Positions 51,637 through 61,000 of a stretch of DNA of 64,000 bases are shown here, one piece after another (within the stretch, counting starts at the first letter, position 1; each line of letters opens with the position of its first letter). The stretch is from an uncultured Clostridia bacterium (GTDB taxonomy: Bacteria > Bacillota > Clostridia > Christensenellales > Borkfalkiaceae), in assembly GCA_947175325.1 (NCBI GenBank), contig CAMWME010000004.1, positions 87,644 through 151,643 on the forward strand, written 5' to 3'. The translations under genes were made by a program, and so were the position numbers. A model generated the notes under the pieces. The model was given only the letters and a program-made list of their open reading frames with translations, was not told the DNA's origin and searched no databases.

Positions 51637-52617
51637 CTACTCCGCGCACATATTCTTTTTGAAGAAATCTTCAAGCTTGTCAAACGGAATTATATCTTTT
51701 CTGTCGTACAAGTCGGTATGAACGGCGTTTGGAATAATAAGTAACTCTTTGTTGTTGCCTTGTAAATTTTTAAACGCGTCCTTACTGAAATAGCAAGAGT
51801 GCGCCTTTTCGCCGTGCATAACGAGTACGGCACTTTTTATTTCGTTACTGTAAGCAAGTATAGGCATATTGATAAACGAAAGCGCGGAGGTCTTATTCCA
51901 ACCACCGTTTGAATTCAGCGAACGCTTGTGATAGCCGCGCTCGGTTTTATAGTAATCGTAGTAGTCCTTTACAAAGAACGGCGCGTCCTCGGGAAGCGGG
52001 TCTACTACGCCTCCGCCCAATTCGTAATTGCCGTTTTTGTAATCAACTATCCTTTGCGCGTTTAACGCCTTCTTCGTTTCGTAACGCGCCCCTTCGCTGT
52101 CTGCCGAATCAAAGTACCCCTTGGCGTTTACCCTCGTCATATCGTACATAGTCGAGGCAACCGTTACTTTAATTCTTGTATCAATAGCCGCCGCGTTTAT
52201 TGCCATACCGCCCCAACCGCAAAGACCGATGATGCCGATTTTTTCGGGGTCTACGTCCTTGCGGCAAGAAAGGTAATCTACCGCCGCGCAAAAGTCTTCG
52301 GTATTGATATCGGGGGAAGCAACGTATCTCGGCTGTCCGCCGCTCTCGCCCGTGAAAGACGGGTCGAAGGCAACCGTAAGAAATCCGCGTTCCGCCATTT
52401 CTTGCGCGTAAAGACCGGACGACTGTTCCTTAACAGCACCGAAAGGTCCGCACACCGCAATAGCGGGAAGTTTGCCCTTTGCGTTTTTCGGGCTATACAA
52501 ATCCGCCGCAAGAGTTATGCCGTAACGGTTGTGAAAAGTTACTTTTTCGTGGTTAACCTTTTCGCTTTTTTTAAAAACCTTATCCCATTCTTTTGTTAAT
52601 TTTAATTTCTCTTTCAT
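51637..52617 (-). CDS. Alpha/beta hydrolase (YcjY/dienelactone hydrolase-like)
   Basis: A 326-aa cytoplasmic hydrolase of the alpha/beta fold. The nucleophile elbow IIGLCGWGGMA has Cys in place of Ser, as in dienelactone-hydrolase-like and YcjY proteins. The oxyanion strand is AIAVCGPFGAVKEQSSG, an Asp candidate follows in MHGEKAHSCYF and the terminal His in NAVHTDLYD. Substrate unknown. It lies three bases from the flavodoxin lipoprotein and abuts the acetyltransferase gene. Confidence 0.85.
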   Translation of the reverse strand: MKEKLKLTKEWDKVFKKSEKVNHEKVTFHNRYGITLAADLYSPKNAKGKLPAIAVCGPFGAVKEQSSGLYAQEMAERGFLTVAFDPSFTGESGGQPRYVASPDINTEDFCAAVDYLSCRKDVDPEKIGIIGLCGWGGMAINAAAIDTRIKVTVASTMYDMTRVNAKGYFDSADSEGARYETKKALNAQRIVDYKNGNYELGGGVVDPLPEDAPFFVKDYYDYYKTERGYHKRSLNSNGGWNKTSALSFINMPILAYSNEIKSAVLVMHGEKAHSCYFSKDAFKNLQGNNKELLIIPNAVHTDLYDRKDIIPFDKLEDFFKKNMCAE

Positions 52618-53193
52618 TTAATCGCTCTCCTTAACCGTTTTAATTATTTTTGCGGGGACTCCGCCTACGACGGTGTTTGCGGGAACGTCCTTCGTTACCA
52701 CCGCACCCGCGGCAACCACTGCGCCGTTACCGATTGTTACGCCCGAAAGAATAGTTGCGTGTGCGCCTATCCAAACGCCGTTGCCGATTTTTACGGGGGC
52801 GGGAAGCATGTTTGCGCGCTTTTCGGGAATTAAGTCGTGATTAAGTGTAGCTATAACTACTTGCTGACCTATAAGGGCGTTATCGCCTATTTCAATTCCG
52901 CCTTGGTCTTGGAAGCAGCACCCCGAGTTGATAAACACGTTTTTGCCGACCGTTATATTTTGCCCGTAATCGGCGTAGAACGGCGGAAACAAACCGAAGC
53001 TATCGTCCACCTTTTGGCCGGTAAGCTCGGAAAAAAGCTCCCTTAATTCTTCCGCGGTGTGGAAGGTATTGTTAATTTCAGCCGTAATTTTCCGCGCCCT
53101 TTGCGCCGCGTCGTGCATATGAAGGTGCGCTTCGGAATTAGCCTCGATATACGCTTGCTCTTTCATAAGTATTTTAAACTGTTCTGTATTCAT
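52618..53193 (-). CDS. Sugar O-acetyltransferase (LacA/Maa/NodL type)
   Basis: A 191-aa left-handed beta-helix acetyltransferase using acetyl-CoA. The N-terminal cap with [21 protein letters not shown] is typical of maltose/galactoside acetyltransferases, as are [21 protein letters not shown], the catalytic His in ATLNHDL and the CoA-binding [20 protein letters not shown]. It stops at the base before the hydrolase gene's frame, in an operon. Confidence 0.93.
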   Translation of the reverse strand: MNTEQFKILMKEQAYIEANSEAHLHMHDAAQRARKITAEINNTFHTAEELRELFSELTGQKVDDSFGLFPPFYADYGQNITVGKNVFINSGCCFQDQGGIEIGDNALIGQQVVIATLNHDLIPEKRANMLPAPVKIGNGVWIGAHATILSGVTIGNGAVVAAGAVVTKDVPANTVVGGVPAKIIKTVKESD

Positions 53194-53199
53194 TCCGTT

Positions 53200-54030
53200 T
53201 TAAACCTCTATTTCCAAGCCGTCGTAGGAAACTACGACGCCGTGCTTGTCCGCCGCCGCAACCATTTCGTCGTAGGTTTGTCCGCCGTTGTGCGAAAAAT
53301 GGTTTACCACCTTCACCGTGTTGCCGTCAACGAGCCCGAGGCTTTCCATTCTTTTGATAACGTCAAGGCACTGCGACAAGGTCATATGCCTTACGTAGGC
53401 GTGCCCGTCAAGCCCGAGGCAGCCCGTGCAGTCGAGGGAAATTAAATCGAAACGGCCCTCTCCCTTCAAAATTTCCCACGCCTCTTCGGGGAAGTAACCA
53501 GTGTCGTGCGCGTAAAGAATTTTTTTGCCGCCGCAGCCTATCGAATAGAACACTGGCGAAGTATCGCTGTTGTGGCTTGCGGGAATGGGCGTGACGGTGT
53601 ACTTGCCGCCGACGGTAAACGCCTTACCAGCCTCCACCAAGCGGGGCTCAACCGCGCCGCCCATCCACGGGCGGAGGCTGACTTCCTTTATCTTTTCGTA
53701 CCCGTCTTGCGCGGCGTAAAAGCTAATAGCCCGCTCCCTTCCGTGGCAGAAGTCGCGGCGGAAGTTATCAATATCGTCAAGGTACAAATGGTCGGGGTGG
53801 CTGTGCGTGATAAGGCAGTGGTCGATTTCACTTAAATCAAAACCGTACGCGTGCGAGTGCCAAAGCGTGTCGGGGTTGAACTCTATTAAAAGCTCGCCGT
53901 CGATAAGCGCTTGCGAGCGGGAACGCATATTTCTACCGCCGAGCGCACGCGAGAGCTTGCACACCCTACACTTGCAACCTATTGCGGGGACTCCCTCCGC
54001 CGCTGCCGTACCTAAAAATTTAATCTTCAT
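53200..54030 (-). CDS. MBL-fold metallohydrolase, PhnP-like
   Basis: A 276-aa metallo-beta-lactamase-fold enzyme. It starts IKFLGTAAAEGVPAIGC with Cys pairs (CKCRVC) as in PhnP and has the metal motif LITHSHPDHLYLDD, with further ligands in SHNSDTS, YAHDTGYFPEEA and VNHFSHN. PhnP-type proteins cleave cyclic phosphodiesters. It heads the four-gene operon; AGGAG precedes the ATG. Confidence 0.88.
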   Translation of the reverse strand: MKIKFLGTAAAEGVPAIGCKCRVCKLSRALGGRNMRSRSQALIDGELLIEFNPDTLWHSHAYGFDLSEIDHCLITHSHPDHLYLDDIDNFRRDFCHGRERAISFYAAQDGYEKIKEVSLRPWMGGAVEPRLVEAGKAFTVGGKYTVTPIPASHNSDTSPVFYSIGCGGKKILYAHDTGYFPEEAWEILKGEGRFDLISLDCTGCLGLDGHAYVRHMTLSQCLDVIKRMESLGLVDGNTVKVVNHFSHNGGQTYDEMVAAADKHGVVVSYDGLEIEV

Positions 54031-54041
54031 TAAAACTCCTT

Positions 54042-57000
54042 TTAAAAGAACACGATAGAGTCTATATTAGCTTCTCCGACGCATTTTATAACGACCTTAT
54101 GCGTGCCTTGCGAAAGCTCGGGCGTGATATACCTAATCGCGCATTCGGCGGGGTCGTTTTTAACGCTTATCGACTCCACTTTGTTTCCGTCAATATAGAC
54201 TTCGAAATTCTGTCCGTATTTGCTTGAAGAAAGAATACCGATTCTGCCGCCCTCTTTTGCATCGTAATCGAACGACGCCTCGGCACCGCTGTTTGCAAGA
54301 TATACGTGACCGAAAGACGAACTTGACTGCGCTATCTGCCAAGTGCCTTTATAGCTGAACTTCACGTCGTCGGGGGAATACTGCGTACCGCCGTTTATCT
54401 CGTTGATATTCCACATCTCGATTTCGCTGATTATAAGAAGCCTATCGGAGCGCGTTACCGTTAATTTATAGTAGCGGAAAGTTTTCTCTTCGAAATTAAC
54501 AGTGATGGAAATTTCGTCTTTACCGCGCGGGACGTCTGTAAATTCTCCTACCGTGAAGAACTCTACGCCGTCCAAACTGCCTTCGAGTTTGAAATCTTTA
54601 GGCGCAAGCCAGTCTCCGTTTCCTCCCCTATACTGTGTGTACATAACCATACGGTTTACCGACTTCTCTTCTCCCATGTCAATTACGAATTCAAAAGGCT
54701 TGTCGACAGAGGCAGCCCTATTCGTATGAATAATAGTATTTCTATCGCCGTCCACAAGTTTCTCGGTCGGGTACTGACTCCAGTTCCAGCTAACGCCGGA
54801 GGCGTAATTTGTGGAAACAACCGTCTGCGTTTGATTCAGCCAAACGTTGTTTTTATAGTTGTAGCTGTAAGTTCTTAAATAGAAATAGTCGCTTTCAAAC
54901 TGTTTCTGGAACTCGTAAGCTTGCCTATACGCCGTTGCGTAGCTTACGGATTTGGGCGGTTTAAGCGAGCTGTCGCTTGCCTCCTCCGCCGAAACCTCGT
55001 TACCGTTTGCGTCAACGTAAACGGGGTTGCCGTGTTCGTCTAAAATAAGGTTACCGTCGGCGTCAAGCTTCTGATTATACATAGGCACAATCCACTGCCC
55101 GATACCGAGCCCGATAAAGCCCGCCATTCTGTCGCTTATCTTTACGTTGATAAGCACTTCTTTAAAGTAAACCCAGCTTTCCGCTTCGAGTTCAAGCGTA
55201 AAGTACTTATCTTCCCGCCAACCGGCTGAGGTACCGTTATCGGAAATATAAGTGCCTAATTGATAAGTGTTGCCACCGTCTATCGAGTAGTACACCGCAC
55301 AGTTTTTTCTGCCGCGCAGATAAATATTATACTTGCCCGCTTCGGGGAAGTACAGCTTGCCGCGAACCTCGTCGATACTGTTAGGCGTAACTATATCAAG
55401 TTCGGGGTTTGCATTGGGGAAATCGGATATAGAGCTTTCGGTACAGTACCAAATATCCGTATTACAGTTTTGCGTGGGATTGGAATGGTCGCGGTCGTTC
55501 TTGCTTGAGTAGCCCGCATAGCCCTTTTCGTACGCCTCTCTTGCGTCGGTGTAAGCGGTTTCCGCAGTATAAAAGTAAGTGGTCCTTTCCAAAACGTTCT
55601 TATTAGTTTCGTGCGACTGCTGGAATTCGAGAATCAAATCCACGTCTTGAAGCTCGTGCCCGTTCCACACCTTTTTGCCGTCGTAGGTTATTTCAAGGGT
55701 TACGTAAATTTTACCCGAACGGAGCTCAGAGTTCGGCGTAAAGGTATAAATACCTTTCTCGCCCGATTTAACGAAGGTTCCGTTTATGCCGTCCGTTTTA
55801 ACTTCCTTTATATTGTAATTGAAGCCGTTGCCTATAATCACGCTGCCGCTTCTGTACTGCCCGCCCTCTGCCACGTATTCGTTCAAGTCAACGTTGAAAG
55901 ACTTTCCGTAGGGAATAACGAAGGGCTGCATAGTTATTATTTCGCGCTTTTCGTTGTCGTACTTATAGGTTCTTCCCGTTTGATAAACGGAAGATACGGG
56001 CACGAAAAGCGGGTAATTTGCATCTTGAACCGCTTGAGAAGGAGAATAATTTCCGCCGTAAGAGCTTACTAAGCTTGCATAATAAGTCATGTCTTGATGG
56101 GTATAATTAGCCCATTTATCGTAGTAAGCCGACCCCCACGCTCCGCGGGTTTGAATATACGCGTCTTGCCCGAAGTTATGCAATAAGGTTGCGTAAACCG
56201 CAAGCCCGTCCGTACCGCTTATATTGTTGTTGTTTACCCTATTTAAAGCCCAAGTTGCGCTTGTGTACTGGTTCCAGCCCGAAAGTCCCGCGCCGCCGTA
56301 GCCTTCAATCTGTCTTGCGGAAGAAATCTTGGTAAACAGACTGTACGCAACGAGGTTAAGTCCGTTGTTGGTTACTTCGCCCGTATCACCCACGCCGTAA
56401 TCTTGGAAGTTGTGGTGATACTCGTGCACGTTGCCCCACGAGCCCGAGGTTACGAAGCCCTCGTAATCGAGCGAGCCTACCATCCAGTCCATAGGGCAGT
56501 TTACAGAACGTCTGCCGGGGAAGGCAACCGCCGCGCCCGCCGCCACGAAGGGGTCGTATAAAAATACTATGCCTTGATTTGAAACGTTCGTGGTAACGAG
56601 GGAAATCTTTTCCCACAGAATAGCCGCCTTGTAAAGGTCGTTATAGCTGAATCTTTGCGCGTAGGTCTTAGGTCCCGAGTGAAGAACGCCCCTATCCCAT
56701 ACCTCCAAATCGAAGTAGGGCGCGGAGGACTTTGCGTAAACCGCATACTCCTCTTCGGTGGTTACGCCGAGAATAAAGTGCGCGTAATTGACGCCGCCCG
56801 AAACGGTAACCGAGAAGGTGCAAGCCTCGTCCCTAACGTAGATAGGTCCGCCGAGGAACGAACCGACGTAACCCGTCCATAAGCCCGTCGACTCGTCGTA
56901 GGTTGCCGTTTGCTTAGTGATACTCATAGTGTTGAGTATTACGGGCATACGGTTGAAATCTCTCGCTTCCCAAATGTTGTTGGCTTGACCGTTATAAAGC

Positions 57001-58013
57001 GCTTGACCTATATGTATAGTTATACCGCCCGTCGCGTTCATATCGGCGGCGGAAAGCTGTATTTTTATAACTTCGCCCGCGGGTGCGTAAAGCCCCGTTA
57101 CGTTGTAGTAGCTCGAATAGCTTCTGGGCTTAAAGGTCAGCCTCTTTACTACCGCCGTTTCCTTATCGTCGACGTTGCCGTTGTACAGACCGACCGAAGC
57201 CGTATGCTTATAAAGCCGTTCGGGCACGCCGTTGCCGGGTTTAGTGCCGTCTAATTTATAAAGATAGCCGTCTTTATCCATTTTATCGTACGAGCCCGAC
57301 GTAGTAAATGAGGAATCAACCCAAGTACCGTTTGCGGTAAGCTTTCTGCTCTCTTGGATAATTGCGGTCTTTTGCTCGGTAGAAACGCCCAGCGACGAGT
57401 TGTACTTAGGATAGCCGCTACTAAGCCCTTCGTCGTGTACGCCGCTAACGGGCTTATGCCTTTCTGCAGAACCTAAAATTTCACCCGAATAACCCACTTG
57501 AGTTTTGTTCTTGTGTGAATTAGCAACGGATGTTACGGTCAGTTCCCCGAAATGCTCGAATTCGTCCACGGGGTTGCAGTTTTTAAGACCGAAAATAAGC
57601 CCTAAGCATAGGCATAACACCATAATCAAAGATAACGCTATGATACCGAAAATTTTGAAATTATCGGTACGGACGATAGCGGCAAACTTTTCTTTTGCAG
57701 ACGAGCCGCCCCCTTCCTTGGTTTTAGCCGCTTTTGCAGGCTTTTCTTTTTTCACCTTTTCGGGACTTTCCGCCGCCGCAACTTTCGGCTTCTCCTCAAC
57801 GGGCGGCGCCTTAGGCGCAGTCGTAGCAGTCGCCTTTGCTGCGGGCTTCGCCGCCGCAGTTGTCTTGGTTGTAGGCTTCGCCGTAGGCGTTGCAGCAGTT
57901 TTCGTGGCGGGCTTCGCCGTAACCGTTACCTTAGTTGCGGGCTTTGCCGTAGTCTTAGCCGTTTCCGCTTTTGCGGGCTTTGCCGCCTCTTTCTCCGATG
58001 ATTTGTCTTTCAT
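54042..58013 (-). CDS. M60-like peptidase, membrane-anchored, copy 1
   Basis: A 1323-aa protein. The first 110 residues are a Lys/Ala/Thr/Pro-rich tail with repeated AKPATK-type units, then one membrane helix (about 120-150), then a large exposed part. The M60 domain has TGLYAPAGEVIKIQL, HEYHH (530-534) and a downstream Glu in GEVTNNGLNLVAY. Beta domains follow, including KLYFPEAGKYNIYLRGR, an F5/8C discoidin-like domain (about 1050-1190) and a C-terminal carbohydrate-binding-like domain ending NIDSIVFF. It probably cleaves glycoprotein at the cell surface. Start at 58013, where AGGAG precedes the ATG; a TTG eight codons upstream is less likely. Confidence 0.85.
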   Translation of the reverse strand: MKDKSSEKEAAKPAKAETAKTTAKPATKVTVTAKPATKTAATPTAKPTTKTTAAAKPAAKATATTAPKAPPVEEKPKVAAAESPEKVKKEKPAKAAKTKEGGGSSAKEKFAAIVRTDNFKIFGIIALSLIMVLCLCLGLIFGLKNCNPVDEFEHFGELTVTSVANSHKNKTQVGYSGEILGSAERHKPVSGVHDEGLSSGYPKYNSSLGVSTEQKTAIIQESRKLTANGTWVDSSFTTSGSYDKMDKDGYLYKLDGTKPGNGVPERLYKHTASVGLYNGNVDDKETAVVKRLTFKPRSYSSYYNVTGLYAPAGEVIKIQLSAADMNATGGITIHIGQALYNGQANNIWEARDFNRMPVILNTMSITKQTATYDESTGLWTGYVGSFLGGPIYVRDEACTFSVTVSGGVNYAHFILGVTTEEEYAVYAKSSAPYFDLEVWDRGVLHSGPKTYAQRFSYNDLYKAAILWEKISLVTTNVSNQGIVFLYDPFVAAGAAVAFPGRRSVNCPMDWMVGSLDYEGFVTSGSWGNVHEYHHNFQDYGVGDTGEVTNNGLNLVAYSLFTKISSARQIEGYGGAGLSGWNQYTSATWALNRVNNNNISGTDGLAVYATLLHNFGQDAYIQTRGAWGSAYYDKWANYTHQDMTYYASLVSSYGGNYSPSQAVQDANYPLFVPVSSVYQTGRTYKYDNEKREIITMQPFVIPYGKSFNVDLNEYVAEGGQYRSGSVIIGNGFNYNIKEVKTDGINGTFVKSGEKGIYTFTPNSELRSGKIYVTLEITYDGKKVWNGHELQDVDLILEFQQSHETNKNVLERTTYFYTAETAYTDAREAYEKGYAGYSSKNDRDHSNPTQNCNTDIWYCTESSISDFPNANPELDIVTPNSIDEVRGKLYFPEAGKYNIYLRGRKNCAVYYSIDGGNTYQLGTYISDNGTSAGWREDKYFTLELEAESWVYFKEVLINVKISDRMAGFIGLGIGQWIVPMYNQKLDADGNLILDEHGNPVYVDANGNEVSAEEASDSSLKPPKSVSYATAYRQAYEFQKQFESDYFYLRTYSYNYKNNVWLNQTQTVVSTNYASGVSWNWSQYPTEKLVDGDRNTIIHTNRAASVDKPFEFVIDMGEEKSVNRMVMYTQYRGGNGDWLAPKDFKLEGSLDGVEFFTVGEFTDVPRGKDEISITVNFEEKTFRYYKLTVTRSDRLLIISEIEMWNINEINGGTQYSPDDVKFSYKGTWQIAQSSSSFGHVYLANSGAEASFDYDAKEGGRIGILSSSKYGQNFEVYIDGNKVESISVKNDPAECAIRYITPELSQGTHKVVIKCVGEANIDSIVFF

Positions 58014-58048
58014 AAAAACTCCTGATTTTACAAGCAATACTAAAAGTC

Positions 58049-58081
58049 AATAAGCCCACGGCGAATTGCCGCGGGCTTATT
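58049..58081 (-). terminator. Hairpin between the two M60-like genes
   Basis: Stem AATAAGCCCACGGC (58049-58062) with GCCGCGGGCTTATT (58068-58081), one mismatch, between copy 2 and copy 1. It is probably a terminator of the upstream paralogue, possibly with read-through. Confidence 0.7.
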
Positions 58082-58088
58082 ATCGGCT

Positions 58089-61000
58089 TTAATAGAACAC
58101 GATTGAGTCGATATTCGCCTCTCCCACGCATTTAATAACTATTTGGTGTTTGCCCGCCGAAAGCTTGGGCGTAAGATACCTTATCGCAAATTCGTTGGAA
58201 TCTTCCTTCACTTTTACGGAATCCACTTTATTTCCGTCAATATAGACTTCGTAGTTCTGTCCGTATCTGTTTGAAGAAAGAATACCGAATCTGCCGCCCT
58301 CTTTCGCGTCGTACTCGAATGACGTTTGCGACCCGCTTTCTCCGAGATAAACGTGCCCGAATGTCGAAAGCGTCTGTGCAAGCTTCCACGTACCGGTGTA
58401 AGTAAATCTTGCGTCGTCGGGTGTTATATGGTTAGAGCCGTTGCCCGTCAGTTGGAAGGTATACGTAAAATATATTCCGCTGTAAATGAAGTGCTTATTG
58501 TTGCTCCACGTAGAATTTATCGTAATCTTCACGTAGCGGAATTCATACGCCTTGTCTAACGCTACCGTTACTTGGGTATTGTTTCGTATACCGCTGTTTT
58601 CATATTCGCCCGCGCTCGTATAATTTACGCCGTCATCACTTACTTCAAGCGAGAACTTGTTGGGAAGCCCTTGCATTGCCGTGGTTGCCGCCTTATCCGA
58701 CCTTCCGAGGAAGGTGATGCCGTTTGCGGCAATCTGTTTACCCATATCCAGTTCTAAAACCAAAGCACCCGCCGAATAGTTGGCGTTGCTTGCCGAATGG
58801 AAATAGGTATCCATGCCCTCTTTAAGTATATTATCAATCTTGTACGCCGCGCCCCCGTCCGCTTTGTTGCAGCTTACGATGCTGACGCCCTCGTCCCAAG
58901 TCGAATACTTTTCGGGGTCGCCGACGTAGTTGTAATTGTAGCTCCTCGTAAAGAAGTAGTCGCTTTCAAACTCTTTTTGGAACTCGTAAGACTGTCTGTA
59001 CGCCGTTGCGTAAGTAGGGGTTACGTTGCTTGCGGGCGGTATGGGGTCGGTGTTGCTTGCCTCTTCCGCCGAAACGGTTTGCCCGCTTGCATTCTTGTAA
59101 ACAGTTTCAGACTCTACGGCACCGACCTTACTCTCGTCGATTTTCTCGTCGGCGTTGTAATAGTATCTCGTTCCGTCGCTTTCAACGTAATGTCTTATAT
59201 TTGAAACGGTGTAATAATACCTCGAACCGTCGGCGGTAATTTCTTCCGTAAGATTAGTTCTGTTTCCGTCAATCACGGTGTGGTAAGTAACTTCGGAAGT
59301 GTACATGGGCGTGGTCCACTGTGCCAAACCCAAGCCGACGAAACTTACCATATTGTTGCTGTTCGGCATAGGTTCGACTATCAGAACCTCTTTGAAGTAA
59401 ACCCACTCCTCCGCTTCTACGTCCACGTCGAAGTAAGTCTTTTCGTTATTAGGGAAGAATACTGCCGAAGTGCCTAAGTTATCGTTTCTGTCTATGTGCG
59501 CCGCCAAAGAATACGTATTTCCGTTATCTCTGGAAACGTACAAAGCGCAATCAGAGCGCCCGCGCATATAGATACGGTATTTACCCTCCTCGGGGAAATA
59601 CAGTTTGCCTTTCAGCTCCAACACCGAATTAGGCGTATATACGTATTGACCGTAAGTTGCGTCGTCCGTGTATCTTAAAGGATACAGCCATATATCGGTA
59701 TTGCTGTTTTGTGAATAGTTTTTATTGTCTTTCGTTTCTACGCCGGTATATCCTTCGTAGCCTTTTTCGTAGGCCTCGGTCGCGCTTGAATATTTTTTGT
59801 CGTCAAACGTATAAATCGTTCTTTCCAAAACGTTTTTGTTGCCTTCGTGCGACTGCTGGAATTCGAGAAGCAAATCCACGTCTTGAAGCGCGTGCCCGTT
59901 ATATTCGCGTACGCCGTCTTTTGCTTCCCCGTAGAAAATTTCAAGCGTCACGCGTATTTTACCCGAACGGAGCTCCGAGTTGGGCGTAAAGGTGTATACG
60001 CCTTCCTCGCCCGATTTAACGAAAGTGCCGTTAACACCGTCCGTATTTACGCTCTTTATTTTGAATGAGAAGCCGTTACCTATAACCACGCTGCCGCTTT
60101 GGTACTGACCCGCATCGTTTACCTTGTACTCGTTCAAGTCAACCTTGAACGACTTCCCGTAAGGGATAACGTAGGGCTGCATCGTATTTATTTCACGCTT
60201 TTCGTTGTCGTACATATACGTTCTGCCCGTCTGATAAACGGAAGCCACGGGCACGAAAAGCGGATAATTTGCGTTAGCCACGGCAGTAGAAGGCGTATAT
60301 GTACCGCCGCCGTAAGAGCTTATCTTACTTGCAAAATAACTCATATCTTGATGGGTATTGGTCGCCCACTTGTTTAAGTAATTATTCTTTCCCGATGAGC
60401 CGCGTGCTTTTAAGTACTGGTCTTGCCCGAAGTTATGTAATAAGGTTGCGTATATTGCGAGCCCGTTTGTGCTGCCTATCGCGTTATTATTTACTCTTTG
60501 CGTAACCCAAGTTGCGCTTGTGTACTGGTTCCAGCCCGAAAGCCCCGCGCCGCCGTAGCCGCCAATTTGCCTTGAGGAAGAAATTTTCGTATATAGGCTG
60601 TAAGATACGAGGTTAAGTCCGTTGTTGGTTACTTCGCCGTCCGCACCGCTGCCTAATCCGTAATTTTGGAAGTTGTGGTTGTATTCGTGCATGTTACCCC
60701 AGCTGCCGGAAGTTACGAAGCTTTTGTAATTGAGCGAACTCGTCAACCAGCCCTCGGGGCAGTTCACCGAACGCCTACCGGGGAAGGCAACCGCCGCACC
60801 CGCCGCAACGAAGGGGTCGTATAAGAACACCACGCCTTGGTTGGTACCGTTCGTGGTTGAAACGAGGGAAACCTTTTCCCAAAGAATAGCCGCCTTGTAA
60901 AGGTCGTCGTAGCTAAAACCGTTCGCTTTGCGCTTGGGCCCCGAGTGAAGCACGCCCCTATCCCATACTTCCAAATCGAAGTAAGGCGCCGAGGATTGCT

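Noticed and set aside
57505..58053. Plus-strand 182-aa open frame opposite the M60-like gene start
   Set aside because: It is the antisense of the AKPATK repeat tail and membrane helix; low complexity keeps the opposite frame open.
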